Shown in pieces: positions 32,602-39,064 of a stretch of DNA of 39,064 nt. How positions within the stretch are numbered: position 1 is the first letter of the stretch; the number at the start of each line of letters is the position of its first letter. A program made the translations under genes and the position numbers. Source of the DNA: Alphaproteobacteria bacterium (GTDB lineage: Bacteria > Pseudomonadota > Alphaproteobacteria > GCA-2731375); the NCBI GenBank assembly GCA_030746295.1, contig JASLMY010000017.1, positions 1-39,064 of the forward strand. The letters run 5' to 3'. The notes beneath the pieces are model-generated. The model did not search any database and was not told the DNA's origin. It was given only the letters and a program-made list of their open reading frames with translations.

Positions 32602-33960
32602 ATGGCGACGATGAGATGGAAACCGATGCGCATCGCCGGCTGGGGCCGCACACCTTGGGCCTCGGTCGAGGCGGCCCGGCCCGAGCGCATGGCCGAGCTG
32701 GTCCGGGCGGTGACGACAGGCCACGCGTCGGGCCTCATCGCCCACGGCCAGGGGCGAAGCTATGGCGACCAAGCGCTGAACGACGGCGGCGGGCTGGTGC
32801 TGACCGGCCGTCTCGACCGGCTGCTCGATTTCGATGTCGAGACCGGCCTCTTGGAATGCGAGCCCGGCGTCACCTTCGCCACGTTGCTGGACGTCTTCTT
32901 GGAACGCGGTTGGATCGCACCGACGACGCCCGGCACGGCCTTCGCGACCATCGGCGGCGCCGTCGCCAACGACGTCCACGGCAAGAATCACGAGGCGGTC
33001 GGCAGCTTCGGCGACCACGTCGCCTGGCTGGAGCTGGTGCTGGCCTCGGGCGAGGTCGTGCGGGCCTCGCGCGAGGAAGAGCCCGAGCTCTTCCGCGCCA
33101 CCATCGGCGGCGGCGGCCTGACCGGCATCATCAGCCGCGTCGCCTTTCGGATGGCGCCGGCACCGAGCTCGAATATCGTCGTCCGCGAGGAGCGGATCGG
33201 GAACCTCGACGCCTTCATCGAGCGGTTCCGCGCGGCGAGCGACGCGGCCGCCTTCTCGGTCGGCTGGATCGACGCCATGGCAGAGGGGCCGGCACTCGGC
33301 CGCGGGATCTTGGAGCTCGGCGAATTCGCCGAAGGCGACGGAGCCGTGCCGCCGTTGCCGGCGAGGCGGCGGCGAAGCGTACCCTTCGTCCTGCCTGGCT
33401 TTGCGCTCTCAGGTCCCAGCGTCCGGCTCTTCAACCGCCACTACTTCAACCGGGTGCCGCCGGAGGGGCGGCAGCGGACGGTGCCGCTCGACGCCTTCTT
33501 CTATCCCCTCGACGCCATTCTGGAGTGGAACCGCATCTACGGGCCCAAAGGCTTCAACCAGTTCCAGTGCGTGCTGCCGGACGCGGCGGCGGCGGCGGGC
33601 CTGCGCCAACTGATGGAGGCCATCGCCGGCACCCGGCGGGCCTCGTTCCTGGCCGTCCTGAAGCGGCTCGGCGGCAACGGCCGGGGCCACCTGTCGTTCC
33701 CGATGGCGGGCTTCACGCTCGCCCTCGACTTTCCCCACCGGGCCGGGTCGGCCGAGCTCTTCGCCCGCCTGGAAGCGATCACGCTCGACCATGGCGGGCG
33801 GATCTATCTCGCCAAGGACTCGCTGCTCTCGGTCGCGGGCTTCCGCGCCATGTACCCGGAGCTGCCGGCCTTCCGCCAAGTGTTGGAGACGGTCGATCCC
33901 AAGGCCCGGTTCCAGTCCGATCTGGCGCGGCGGCTCGGAATTCGGGAGGCGGAAAGTTGA
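32602..33960 (+). CDS. dprE1: DprE1-like decaprenylphosphoryl-beta-D-ribose 2-oxidase
   Basis: This FAD-dependent oxidase of 452 residues oxidises the C2 hydroxyl of decaprenylphosphoryl ribose, with DprE2 then reducing it to arabinose. FAD-binding features include GQGRSYGDQALNDGG and TIGGAVANDVHGKNHEAVGSFGDHV, closely like mycobacterial DprE1. The C-terminal region has SFPMAGFTLALDFPHR and YLAKDSLLS; K405 matches the catalytic Lys 418 of the mycobacterial enzyme. The residue equivalent to Cys387, targeted by benzothiazinones, is Ala374. The alternative starts at 32611 and 32626 are in frame. It overlaps the next gene by four bases (TTGA). It resembles noeO of the Azorhizobium noeCHOP set. 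Confidence 0.88.
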   Translation: MATMRWKPMRIAGWGRTPWASVEAARPERMAELVRAVTTGHASGLIAHGQGRSYGDQALNDGGGLVLTGRLDRLLDFDVETGLLECEPGVTFATLLDVFLERGWIAPTTPGTAFATIGGAVANDVHGKNHEAVGSFGDHVAWLELVLASGEVVRASREEEPELFRATIGGGGLTGIISRVAFRMAPAPSSNIVVREERIGNLDAFIERFRAASDAAAFSVGWIDAMAEGPALGRGILELGEFAEGDGAVPPLPARRRRSVPFVLPGFALSGPSVRLFNRHYFNRVPPEGRQRTVPLDAFFYPLDAILEWNRIYGPKGFNQFQCVLPDAAAAAGLRQLMEAIAGTRRASFLAVLKRLGGNGRGHLSFPMAGFTLALDFPHRAGSAELFARLEAITLDHGGRIYLAKDSLLSVAGFRAMYPELPAFRQVLETVDPKARFQSDLARRLGIREAES

Positions 33961-34700
33961 GCGGCGATACCTGGCTGGTGCTCGGCGCCTCCTCGGCGAT
34001 CGCCCGCGCCTTCGCCCGTGCCGTGGCGGCCCGAGGACACGCCGTCCTGCTGGCCGGACGCGATGGACAAGACCTGGAGCTGACGGCGCAAGACATTCGG
34101 ACCCGGCACGGCGTCGAGTGCGCGGTGCGGGCCTTCGATGCCACCGACTTCGAGAGCCACGCCGGCTTCGCCGCCGAGGCCCGTGCGGCGGCGACGGGAA
34201 CCCTCAACGTCTTCTTGGCCTTCGCCACCATGCCCGAGCAGGCGGCGATGGACGCGGACTTTGGTCTCGCCCGGGACATGGCGGCGGCGACCTATCTCGG
34301 GCCGATCTCGGTGCTGACGGCGCTGGCGCCGCTCTTGGAGGCGCAGGGCCGGGGCCGGGTGGTGATCCTGGGCTCGGTCGCCGGCGACCGGGGGCGGGCC
34401 AAGAACTACGCCTACGGCTCGGCCAAGGCGGGCCTGCACGCCTACGCTCAGGGCCTCCGCGCCCGATTGTTCCCGGCCGGCGTCACGGTGACGACGGTGA
34501 AGCCCGGCTTCATCGACACCGCCATGACCTGGGGCGAAGAGGGCCTGTTCCTGGTCGCCACGCCCGAGGCCGCCGCCCAGGCCTGCCTCCGCTTCGCCGA
34601 GAAGGGCGTCGAGGAGCGCTACTTCCCCGCCTTCTGGTGGCTGATCATGACGATCATCAAGGCGATCCCGGAGCGGATCTTCAAGCGCCTCGGCATCTGA
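33957..34700 (+). CDS. dprE2: DprE2-like decaprenylphosphoryl-2-keto-erythro-pentose reductase (SDR)
   Basis: This NADH-dependent short-chain dehydrogenase of 247 residues is the reductive partner of DprE1. The nucleotide-binding start is WLVLGASSAIARAFARAVAARGH, and the active site has the catalytic Ser in ILGSVAGDRGR and the YxxxK motif in YAYGSAKAGLHAY. VKPGFIDTAMTWG is a typical DprE2 sequence, and the C-terminal ERIFKRLGI is basic and amphipathic. The start is a TTG at 33957 overlapping the DprE1 stop by four bases, with GGGAGGCGGAAAG just before it; no ATG lies nearby. Length and order match the mycobacterial Rv3790-Rv3791 pair. Confidence 0.88.
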   Translation: MSGDTWLVLGASSAIARAFARAVAARGHAVLLAGRDGQDLELTAQDIRTRHGVECAVRAFDATDFESHAGFAAEARAAATGTLNVFLAFATMPEQAAMDADFGLARDMAAATYLGPISVLTALAPLLEAQGRGRVVILGSVAGDRGRAKNYAYGSAKAGLHAYAQGLRARLFPAGVTVTTVKPGFIDTAMTWGEEGLFLVATPEAAAQACLRFAEKGVEERYFPAFWWLIMTIIKAIPERIFKRLGI

Positions 34701-34709
34701 GGCCGGGGC

Positions 34710-35804
34710 GTGGGCGGGTCGAGGCAGGAAGGCGCGGCGACGGCGGCGGCGGCCGGTCTCACAAGCCCGCGGCTGGCCGAGACGATGCGGGTCTATCGTT
34801 GGATCGGCCTCGGCCTCGCCTTCTACGTCGCGGCGGTCTGGTCGCTGGCCTGGGGCCTCGGTGTCGCCTACAAGGTCTCGCTTCTCAACTACCTGGTGCT
34901 GGCGCTGCAGATCTATCTGATCGCACTTGTCGCCGGCGTGCTGGCCCGGCTCGGCTACGTCATGGCGTGGCGCCGGCCCAGCCGGCTCTTGCGTCACTTG
35001 GCGGCGGACTTTGGCGGACACGTCTTCTCAGCCGAGCGGCTGGCCCTGGCCCTGCCGGTGCTGGTCGGCATGCCGGTGGCGATGTCGGTCTACAGCTCGG
35101 CGAAGCGGATGATTCCAGACCTCGTCGCCTATCGCTTCGACGTCCTGTTCTGGCAGTGGGACCGCTGGCTGCATTTCGGCACCGACCCCTGGCGTCTCAT
35201 GCAGCCGCTTCTGGGCACGCCGTGGCTGACGAGCTGGCTCAGCCTCCTCTACCACCAGACTTGGCTCGCCCTGATGATCGTGATCTGGATCTGGCAGGCC
35301 TGGAGCATCGGCCGGCCCCGCCTCAGATTGCAGTTCCTGATCACCTATCTCCTGGTCTGGATCGTCCTCGGCAACGTCGGTGCCGTGCTGCTGTCCTCGG
35401 CCGGGCCACCCTACTACGCCGAGGTCACGGGCCTCGCCTCGCCCTTCGTGCCGCTCTTCGACTACCTCGGCGCCGCCGACGGCACGCACGGTGTCTGGGC
35501 GGTGACGCTGCAGGAGATGCTCTGGCGCAATCACACCGCCGGCGGCACCGAGATCGGCACCGGCATCTCGGCGATGCCGAGCGTCCACGTCGCCACCACC
35601 GTCGTCTTCTGCCTCGTCGCCTGGCGCCATGGCTGGCCTTGGCGGCTCGCCTTCACGGCCTACGCCGCCGTCGTCGTCGTCGGCTCGGTCCAGCTCGGCT
35701 GGCACTATGCGATCGACGCCTACGTCTCGATCCTGCTGACCTGGCTCATCTGGCGCGGCGTCGGCTGGACCCTGCGGCGGCACACCCGTCTCGACGACGG
35801 CTAA
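34710..35804 (+). CDS. PAP2-superfamily membrane enzyme (Aur1/Ipt1-like), in the DPA locus
   Basis: This multi-helix membrane protein of 364 residues carries the phosphatase motifs SAGPPYYAEV, SAMPSVHVATT and GWHYAIDAYVS, the last two holding the catalytic histidines. The PSVHVA spelling is that of the PAP2_3 (Aur1/inositolphosphotransferase) group rather than plain phosphatidate phosphatases. By position it could remove the 5-phosphate from the ribosyl lipid before DprE1 acts, the job proposed for Rv3807c in mycobacteria and NoeH in Azorhizobium. It is twice as long as Rv3807c, so a transferase role is also possible. GTG at 34710 is the start used here; ATG at 34785 is an alternative. Its last 59 bases overlap the end of the opposite-strand GT87 gene. 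Confidence 0.82.
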   Translation: MGGSRQEGAATAAAAGLTSPRLAETMRVYRWIGLGLAFYVAAVWSLAWGLGVAYKVSLLNYLVLALQIYLIALVAGVLARLGYVMAWRRPSRLLRHLAADFGGHVFSAERLALALPVLVGMPVAMSVYSSAKRMIPDLVAYRFDVLFWQWDRWLHFGTDPWRLMQPLLGTPWLTSWLSLLYHQTWLALMIVIWIWQAWSIGRPRLRLQFLITYLLVWIVLGNVGAVLLSSAGPPYYAEVTGLASPFVPLFDYLGAADGTHGVWAVTLQEMLWRNHTAGGTEIGTGISAMPSVHVATTVVFCLVAWRHGWPWRLAFTAYAAVVVVGSVQLGWHYAIDAYVSILLTWLIWRGVGWTLRRHTRLDDG

Positions 35805-37050
35805 CGGGGCGCCCGAGGCTCAGGAGCAAGGCCGCGAACAGAACCAGGGACAGGCAATAGAAGGCGGGGTAGGTGAAGATCAGGGCCGGATCGGCGACTT
35901 TCTCCGAGCGAACGAGGGCGTGCGGCACGGTGCCGAGCAGCCAGGCCAGGACCGCGCCGCCCCGATAGCGCCCCCTGGCCGCCCGATCGTTCGAGGCCTC
36001 GAAGACGACGACAAGCGGGATCAGCAGGTAGGGGAAATAGTAGATCCAGCCCAACGGCGACAGCAGCAGCATCAGCGGCAGGGCGAGGGCGAAACCGAGA
36101 TCGAGACGACGGCGCGCGTCCGTGACCCGATGCGTTCGTGTGATCGCGTAGAGCGCCGCCAGGCCCAGCACCGCGGCCAAGAGATGGATCAGACCGGCGA
36201 CGTAAGGCGCCTCGACCAGGGCCGCGTTGCCCGAGCCGCCGAAGACGCGGGTCGCGAAGCCCAGGATCGAGGCGTTCCAGCTGGCCGCGGTCCAGGTGAC
36301 GTCCTGCAGGATTTCGAGGTAGCGGAGATGCGCCCGAGGGCCGAAGACGACGACGGCGACGATGGTGGCGCCCGAGAAGCTGGCGAGATACCAGGTCAAG
36401 AGCCGCCAGCGCCGCTGCAACAGAAACAGGATCAGGAAGAGGCCGGTGAAGGGCTTGACGGCGAGCGACAGGCCGAGCGCGAGGCCGGCGAGCCGGTCGC
36501 GGCCGGTCCGGGCCGAGGCCCAAGCAATACAGGCCAGCAGGAACAGGAAATGCCCCAGCTGGCCCAAGACGATGCCGATCCAGGAGGGGAAGTAGGCGAG
36601 CAGCAGGAGCCCGAGGAAAGAGGCCCGGAGCGTCGGCCGGCCAGTCCCGAGCCGCGCGACGATGACGGCGCCCAGGCCGAGAAAGGCGAGCGAGGCGAGC
36701 GACCAGAGCCGATAGGCGGCCTCGAAGGAGAGCCAAGCGAAGGGCAGGAACAGCAGGGTTTGAAACGGCGGGTTGAGATTGGGGTGCTTGTGCTTGCGGG
36801 CGAGGTCGAAGCCGTCCGGCAGCGGCCCCAGCTCCGCCCAGGGCACGGGCGTGTAGATGTCGCGGCCCTCGAGGAAGAACCGGCTGGAGAAATGAAACTG
36901 GACGAAATCGGTCGAATAGGCCTGCTCCGTCCTGACCTGAACGGTCCAGCCGTAGAACGCCAGGACGACGAGCATCAGGCCGAGACAGAGCCCGATCCGG
37001 ACCGCCTCCAGACGGCCGGGGCCGGTGGCTGCCTCGCCCTCCTGGGGCAT
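35746..37050 (-). CDS. GT87-family (DUF2029) membrane glycosyltransferase
   Basis: The 434-residue protein has ten or more membrane helices. The first extracytoplasmic loop carries the family signature STDFVQFHFSSRFFLEGRDIYTPVP, where the Asp is the likely catalytic base of polyprenol-phosphate-sugar-dependent GT-C enzymes. LGQLGHFLFLLACIAWA and LSLAVKPFTGLFLILFLL match the GT87 consensus. It probably transfers a sugar, plausibly D-arabinofuranose from the DPA made next door, to a periplasmic acceptor. The start is put at the ATG at 37050; a TTG at 37068 is possible. It runs opposite to the DPA genes and overlaps the PAP2 gene tail-to-tail. Confidence 0.85.
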   Translation of the reverse strand: MPQEGEAATGPGRLEAVRIGLCLGLMLVVLAFYGWTVQVRTEQAYSTDFVQFHFSSRFFLEGRDIYTPVPWAELGPLPDGFDLARKHKHPNLNPPFQTLLFLPFAWLSFEAAYRLWSLASLAFLGLGAVIVARLGTGRPTLRASFLGLLLLAYFPSWIGIVLGQLGHFLFLLACIAWASARTGRDRLAGLALGLSLAVKPFTGLFLILFLLQRRWRLLTWYLASFSGATIVAVVVFGPRAHLRYLEILQDVTWTAASWNASILGFATRVFGGSGNAALVEAPYVAGLIHLLAAVLGLAALYAITRTHRVTDARRRLDLGFALALPLMLLLSPLGWIYYFPYLLIPLVVVFEASNDRAARGRYRGGAVLAWLLGTVPHALVRSEKVADPALIFTYPAFYCLSLVLFAALLLSLGRPVSRRRDGCAAAGSSRRRAR

Positions 37051-37180
37051 CAGGCGAGACCCTGCCAAGTTGCCCGCCGGCCACCGCCGGGCATGCGCGC
37101 GGCGGGCCAGAGCCGGCGTCTTGTGCCGTCGCGGTGATGGCGCATATCGTTGACTGCCATGAAGCGAGGGACGGCGAGAC

Positions 37181-37256
37181 TAGTGTGGTGGATTTGAAGC
37201 TCCTCCAATCATTGGGGCGAGCGCCGAGAGGAGCTTGAAATCCTTAAACCACACTA
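37181..37256. repeat. Palindromic element 1 (TA-flanked, MITE-like)
   Basis: The 76-base element begins TAGTGTGGT and ends ACCACACTA. The arms GGATTTGAAGCTCCTC (left) and GAGGAGCTTGAAATCC (right) pair with one mismatch; the right arm has TTAA in addition, an asymmetric bulge. The TA ends fit a target duplication of an IS630/Tc1-mariner-type transposon. There is no coding content. Confidence 0.75.
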
Positions 37257-37271
37257 TAATCAACGAGCTGC

Positions 37272-37344
37272 TAGTGTCCTTATCGAATCGGAAGTTCGTC
37301 GGGCGCTTGCCACAAGCGATGCGAACTTCCGATTCGGGACACTA
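37272..37344. repeat. Palindromic element 2 (TA-flanked, MITE-like)
   Basis: The 73-base element starts TAGTGTCC and ends GGGACACTA. The core arm CGAATCGGAAGTTCG is perfectly complementary to CGAACTTCCGATTCG on the right. The left arm carries TTAT between the end and the core, again an asymmetric bulge, and an inner GCGCTTG/CAAGCG pair extends the hairpin. It shares the first six bases and overall design with element 1 but has a different core. Confidence 0.75.
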
Positions 37345-37385
37345 GCGTATTTTCGGCTTTCTCCGAAGCGCCGGGTATCCGTCTA

Positions 37386-38729
37386 ATGGCGTCGGGCGCG
37401 CGACCATCTTGGGCCGACCTCGTCGTGCCCGCGGTCTTGCTGGCGCTGGCGGTCACGCTGCACGGACTCTTGATCCAGGAGCATCCGGTTCGCCAGGCCT
37501 GGGGCGACGAGCCGACCTATTTCAACGCCGCGGCCCGCCTCCAGCCACGAGGTGCGGTCAACCTGGTGCCGGGCCAGATGCCGTTTCTCTGGCAGCCGCC
37601 CTTCGCCGCCGCCGTGCAGTCGCTGCTGATCGGCGAGGCCGGCGCCGCCGGAGGCGAAGTACGGACGACGTCAGCGCGCCATTTCGTCGCCTGGCCCGAT
37701 GACCCGGCGATCGCCGAATTCCTGAAGCGCGTCTCGGTCCTAAACCTAGTCCTGCTCGCGCTGGCCGGTGGCTTCGTCTATGCGATCTGCCATCTGGGCG
37801 GGATTGGCACGCTCGGCGCCTCGGTCGCCATGGCAGCACTCGTCTTTCATCCCCGCGTCGCTTTCTACGTGCAGGCGCTCTGGCCCGAGATCCTGCACCT
37901 CGCCCTCTACCTCGCCGGTATCGCCGCCCTGATGCTGGCGCGGCGCCTGCTGGCGGAGAGGTTCCGGGCGGCGGCGGTCCTGGTCTTGGCAGGCGGCATC
38001 GGCTTCGGCTATGCCAGCCTGACCAAGGGCGTGGTCGGCAGCTTCGTCTGGATCGCCGCCGTCCTGCTGGCCTATCTGGCCTGGACCGCGCTCGCCGAGC
38101 GGCCGGCCCACCGCCAGCGCACCGCCGTCGTCGTCGCCCTCTTCCTCCTCGGCTTCGCCGCCGTCGTCGGGCCGCAGAAGCTCGCCAACCATCGCGCCCA
38201 TGGCAGCGCCGCCATCGCCAGCAATTTCTGGATCAATGTCGAGCTCGGCCTGAACTTCGGCCGCGAGGCCCCGGACGACACCTATTCCCGATACTTCGGG
38301 GCAGCGGCGGACGCGACAGCGCGGGAGACCCGTTCGCGCCAGCGGGTCGTCGACCGCCTCGCCGAGGTGCCGGCGAAGGAACGCGCCGCCGGCATCCTGG
38401 TCAAGGAGTATGCCCGCATCACCAATCCGTTCCTCGAGCGCGGCTTCGAGCGCGGCCGCTGGGCCGGCGCGGAAGCAGCACCTGCGGCTCTGATCGTGGC
38501 GGCATCGCACTGGCTGGATGCTGTTTTGTTGCTGCTGGCGGCGGTCGGCCTCTTCACCGCGCCACGGCGCGACGCCGGTCTCCTGCTGGTGGCTGTCTTC
38601 GCGCTATTTTACGTGGCCGGCCTCGCCGCAGTGGCGCACAATCCGCGCCTCTTCGTCCAGTTGATCCCGGCGCTGGCGATCCTGGCCGGTGCCGCGGTGG
38701 ACGGCATCGGCCGCCGTCAGGGCGCTTGA
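37386..38729 (+). CDS. PMT/ArnT-like GT-C membrane glycosyltransferase
   Basis: The 447-residue protein has about ten to twelve membrane helices. The first loop reads RQAWGDEPTYFNAAARLQP; the DE pair is the metal-independent catalytic motif of dolichyl-phosphate-mannose-type transferases (PMT_2). KGVVGSFVWIAAVLLAYLAW and HNPRLFVQLIPALAILAGAAVDG are typical later helices. It probably uses a polyprenyl-phosphate sugar and adds it to a lipid, protein or polysaccharide on the periplasmic side. It starts 41 bases after the second palindromic element with a poor ribosome binding site, and overlaps the truncated GT87 gene by 13 bases tail-to-tail. Confidence 0.82.
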   Translation: MASGARPSWADLVVPAVLLALAVTLHGLLIQEHPVRQAWGDEPTYFNAAARLQPRGAVNLVPGQMPFLWQPPFAAAVQSLLIGEAGAAGGEVRTTSARHFVAWPDDPAIAEFLKRVSVLNLVLLALAGGFVYAICHLGGIGTLGASVAMAALVFHPRVAFYVQALWPEILHLALYLAGIAALMLARRLLAERFRAAAVLVLAGGIGFGYASLTKGVVGSFVWIAAVLLAYLAWTALAERPAHRQRTAVVVALFLLGFAAVVGPQKLANHRAHGSAAIASNFWINVELGLNFGREAPDDTYSRYFGAAADATARETRSRQRVVDRLAEVPAKERAAGILVKEYARITNPFLERGFERGRWAGAEAAPAALIVAASHWLDAVLLLLAAVGLFTAPRRDAGLLLVAVFALFYVAGLAAVAHNPRLFVQLIPALAILAGAAVDGIGRRQGA

Positions 38730-39052
38730 GCAGATGTCGCCCATGCGCGAAGCGCGAGCGAGAGGGCGATGACGACCGCGCCCAAGATCAACAGGGCATA
38801 GAAGTAGAAACCGCCGAACGAGAAGACCAGGACCGGATCGGTCATGGCGTCGTCGCCGACGCCGATCTGCGGCACCGAGCTCACGAGCCAGCCGACGACC
38901 GCCCAAGCTCGGTAGCGGCGCCGCGAGGGCAGTGGCGCCGAATGGAAGAAGACGACCAGGAGCACGATCAAGAACATCGGATAGTAGTAGACCCGGATTT
39001 CCCGGATGGAAGCGGCAATTGCTGACCTTTTGAGACGATTCTGATATAAGAA
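38717..39052 (-). pseudogene. C-terminal remnant of a second GT87-family glycosyltransferase
   Basis: The minus-strand frame reads VYYYPMFLIVLLVVFFHS, then RYRAWAVVGWLVSSVPQIG and DPVLVFSFGGFYFYALLIL, aligned with IYYFPYLLIPLVVVFE, GGAVLAWLLGTVPHAL and DPALIFTYPAFYCLSLVLF in the complete GT87 protein at 35746-37050. Only the last ~90 residues are present. Upstream the similarity ends (about 39000) and the frame meets an in-frame stop at 39053-39055, so the N-terminal three quarters are missing. The break coincides with a sharp fall in GC, suggesting insertion of a foreign element. Whether the rest of the gene lies beyond the window cannot be seen. Confidence 0.7.
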
Positions 39053-39064
39053 TCAATAAGTTGA
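39020..39064. other. AT-rich terminal segment, possible end of an inserted element
   Basis: The last ~45 bases are far more AT-rich than the rest. They contain the palindrome GATTCT-GATATA-AGAATC (39037-39054). This fits the edge of an insertion sequence or an assembly join at a repeat, but the family cannot be named from so little sequence. Confidence 0.4.

Larger units (their letters stand above)
37051..37385. other. Intergenic region with two tandem palindromic elements
   Basis: This 335-base region lies between the divergent GT87 gene and the PMT-type glycosyltransferase gene. It contains two TA-flanked palindromes (37181-37256 and 37272-37344) separated by 15 bases. Outside them I see no RNA gene and no convincing promoter; both neighbouring genes must be transcribed from it or across it. 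Confidence 0.7.

Noticed and set aside
33791..35860. A 689-codon plus-strand frame across the dprE2-PAP2 region
   Set aside because: It is a different phase of the real genes, Arg-rich, and crosses three gene boundaries with no domain.

Overview
The window is a GC-rich (roughly two-thirds G+C), densely coded bacterial chromosome segment. Its gene families suggest a free-living member of the Alphaproteobacteria, probably of the Rhodospirillales/Kiloniellales type: a tadA/rluB/rsmD neighbourhood, a long-form LeuA, a short PutA, a NnrS-hemerythrin pair, hydantoinase and polyamine-type ABC genes, and a proline/glycine-reductase-like selenoprotein. The taxonomic assignment is inference; there is no rRNA gene, tRNA gene, CRISPR array or intact transposase in the window.

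Layout. 1-3650: a fragment of tadA, then rluB-rsmD, then leuA behind a probable leucine attenuator whose leader peptide may be leaderless. 3877-6152: a class III nucleotidyl cyclase-TPR protein divergent from an AhpD-like CxxC protein. 6407-15983: a catabolic/transport block with a carbamoylase-like nitrilase, a hydantoinase-type amidohydrolase, an MmgE/PrpD protein, a complete polyamine-type ABC importer (binding protein, two permeases, ATPase), and a GrdB/PrdB-family protein whose frame is crossed by one in-frame UGA in a UxxC motif with a SECIS-like hairpin behind it. 16033-19919: a GC-rich palindromic repeat, ynfA, a PcaF-type thiolase and an acetyl-CoA-synthetase-like enzyme. 19925-25231: putA, an unusual three-domain Nfu protein and an orphan ATP-grasp enzyme. 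25379-30989: cytochrome c, an LLM flavin oxidoreductase, nnrS with an FNR/DNR-type box, hemerythrin, a MarR-GNAT fusion with a palindromic operator, and an EamA transporter. 31000-39052: a cupin gene, then a mycobacterial-style decaprenylphosphoryl-D-arabinose (DPA) pathway (UbiA-type phosphoribosyltransferase, DprE1, DprE2, PAP2 enzyme) followed by GT87 and PMT-type membrane glycosyltransferases, two tandem TA-flanked palindromic elements, and a truncated second GT87 gene at an abruptly AT-rich window end.

The two most interesting systems are (1) the probable selenoprotein beside a hydantoinase/ABC-importer block, and (2) the DPA locus, which predicts a D-arabinofuranose-containing surface glycan in a Gram-negative bacterium. 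The leucine leader is the best regulatory find. No selenocysteine machinery (selA, selB, selC, selD) is visible here, so the selenoprotein call depends on the rest of the genome.
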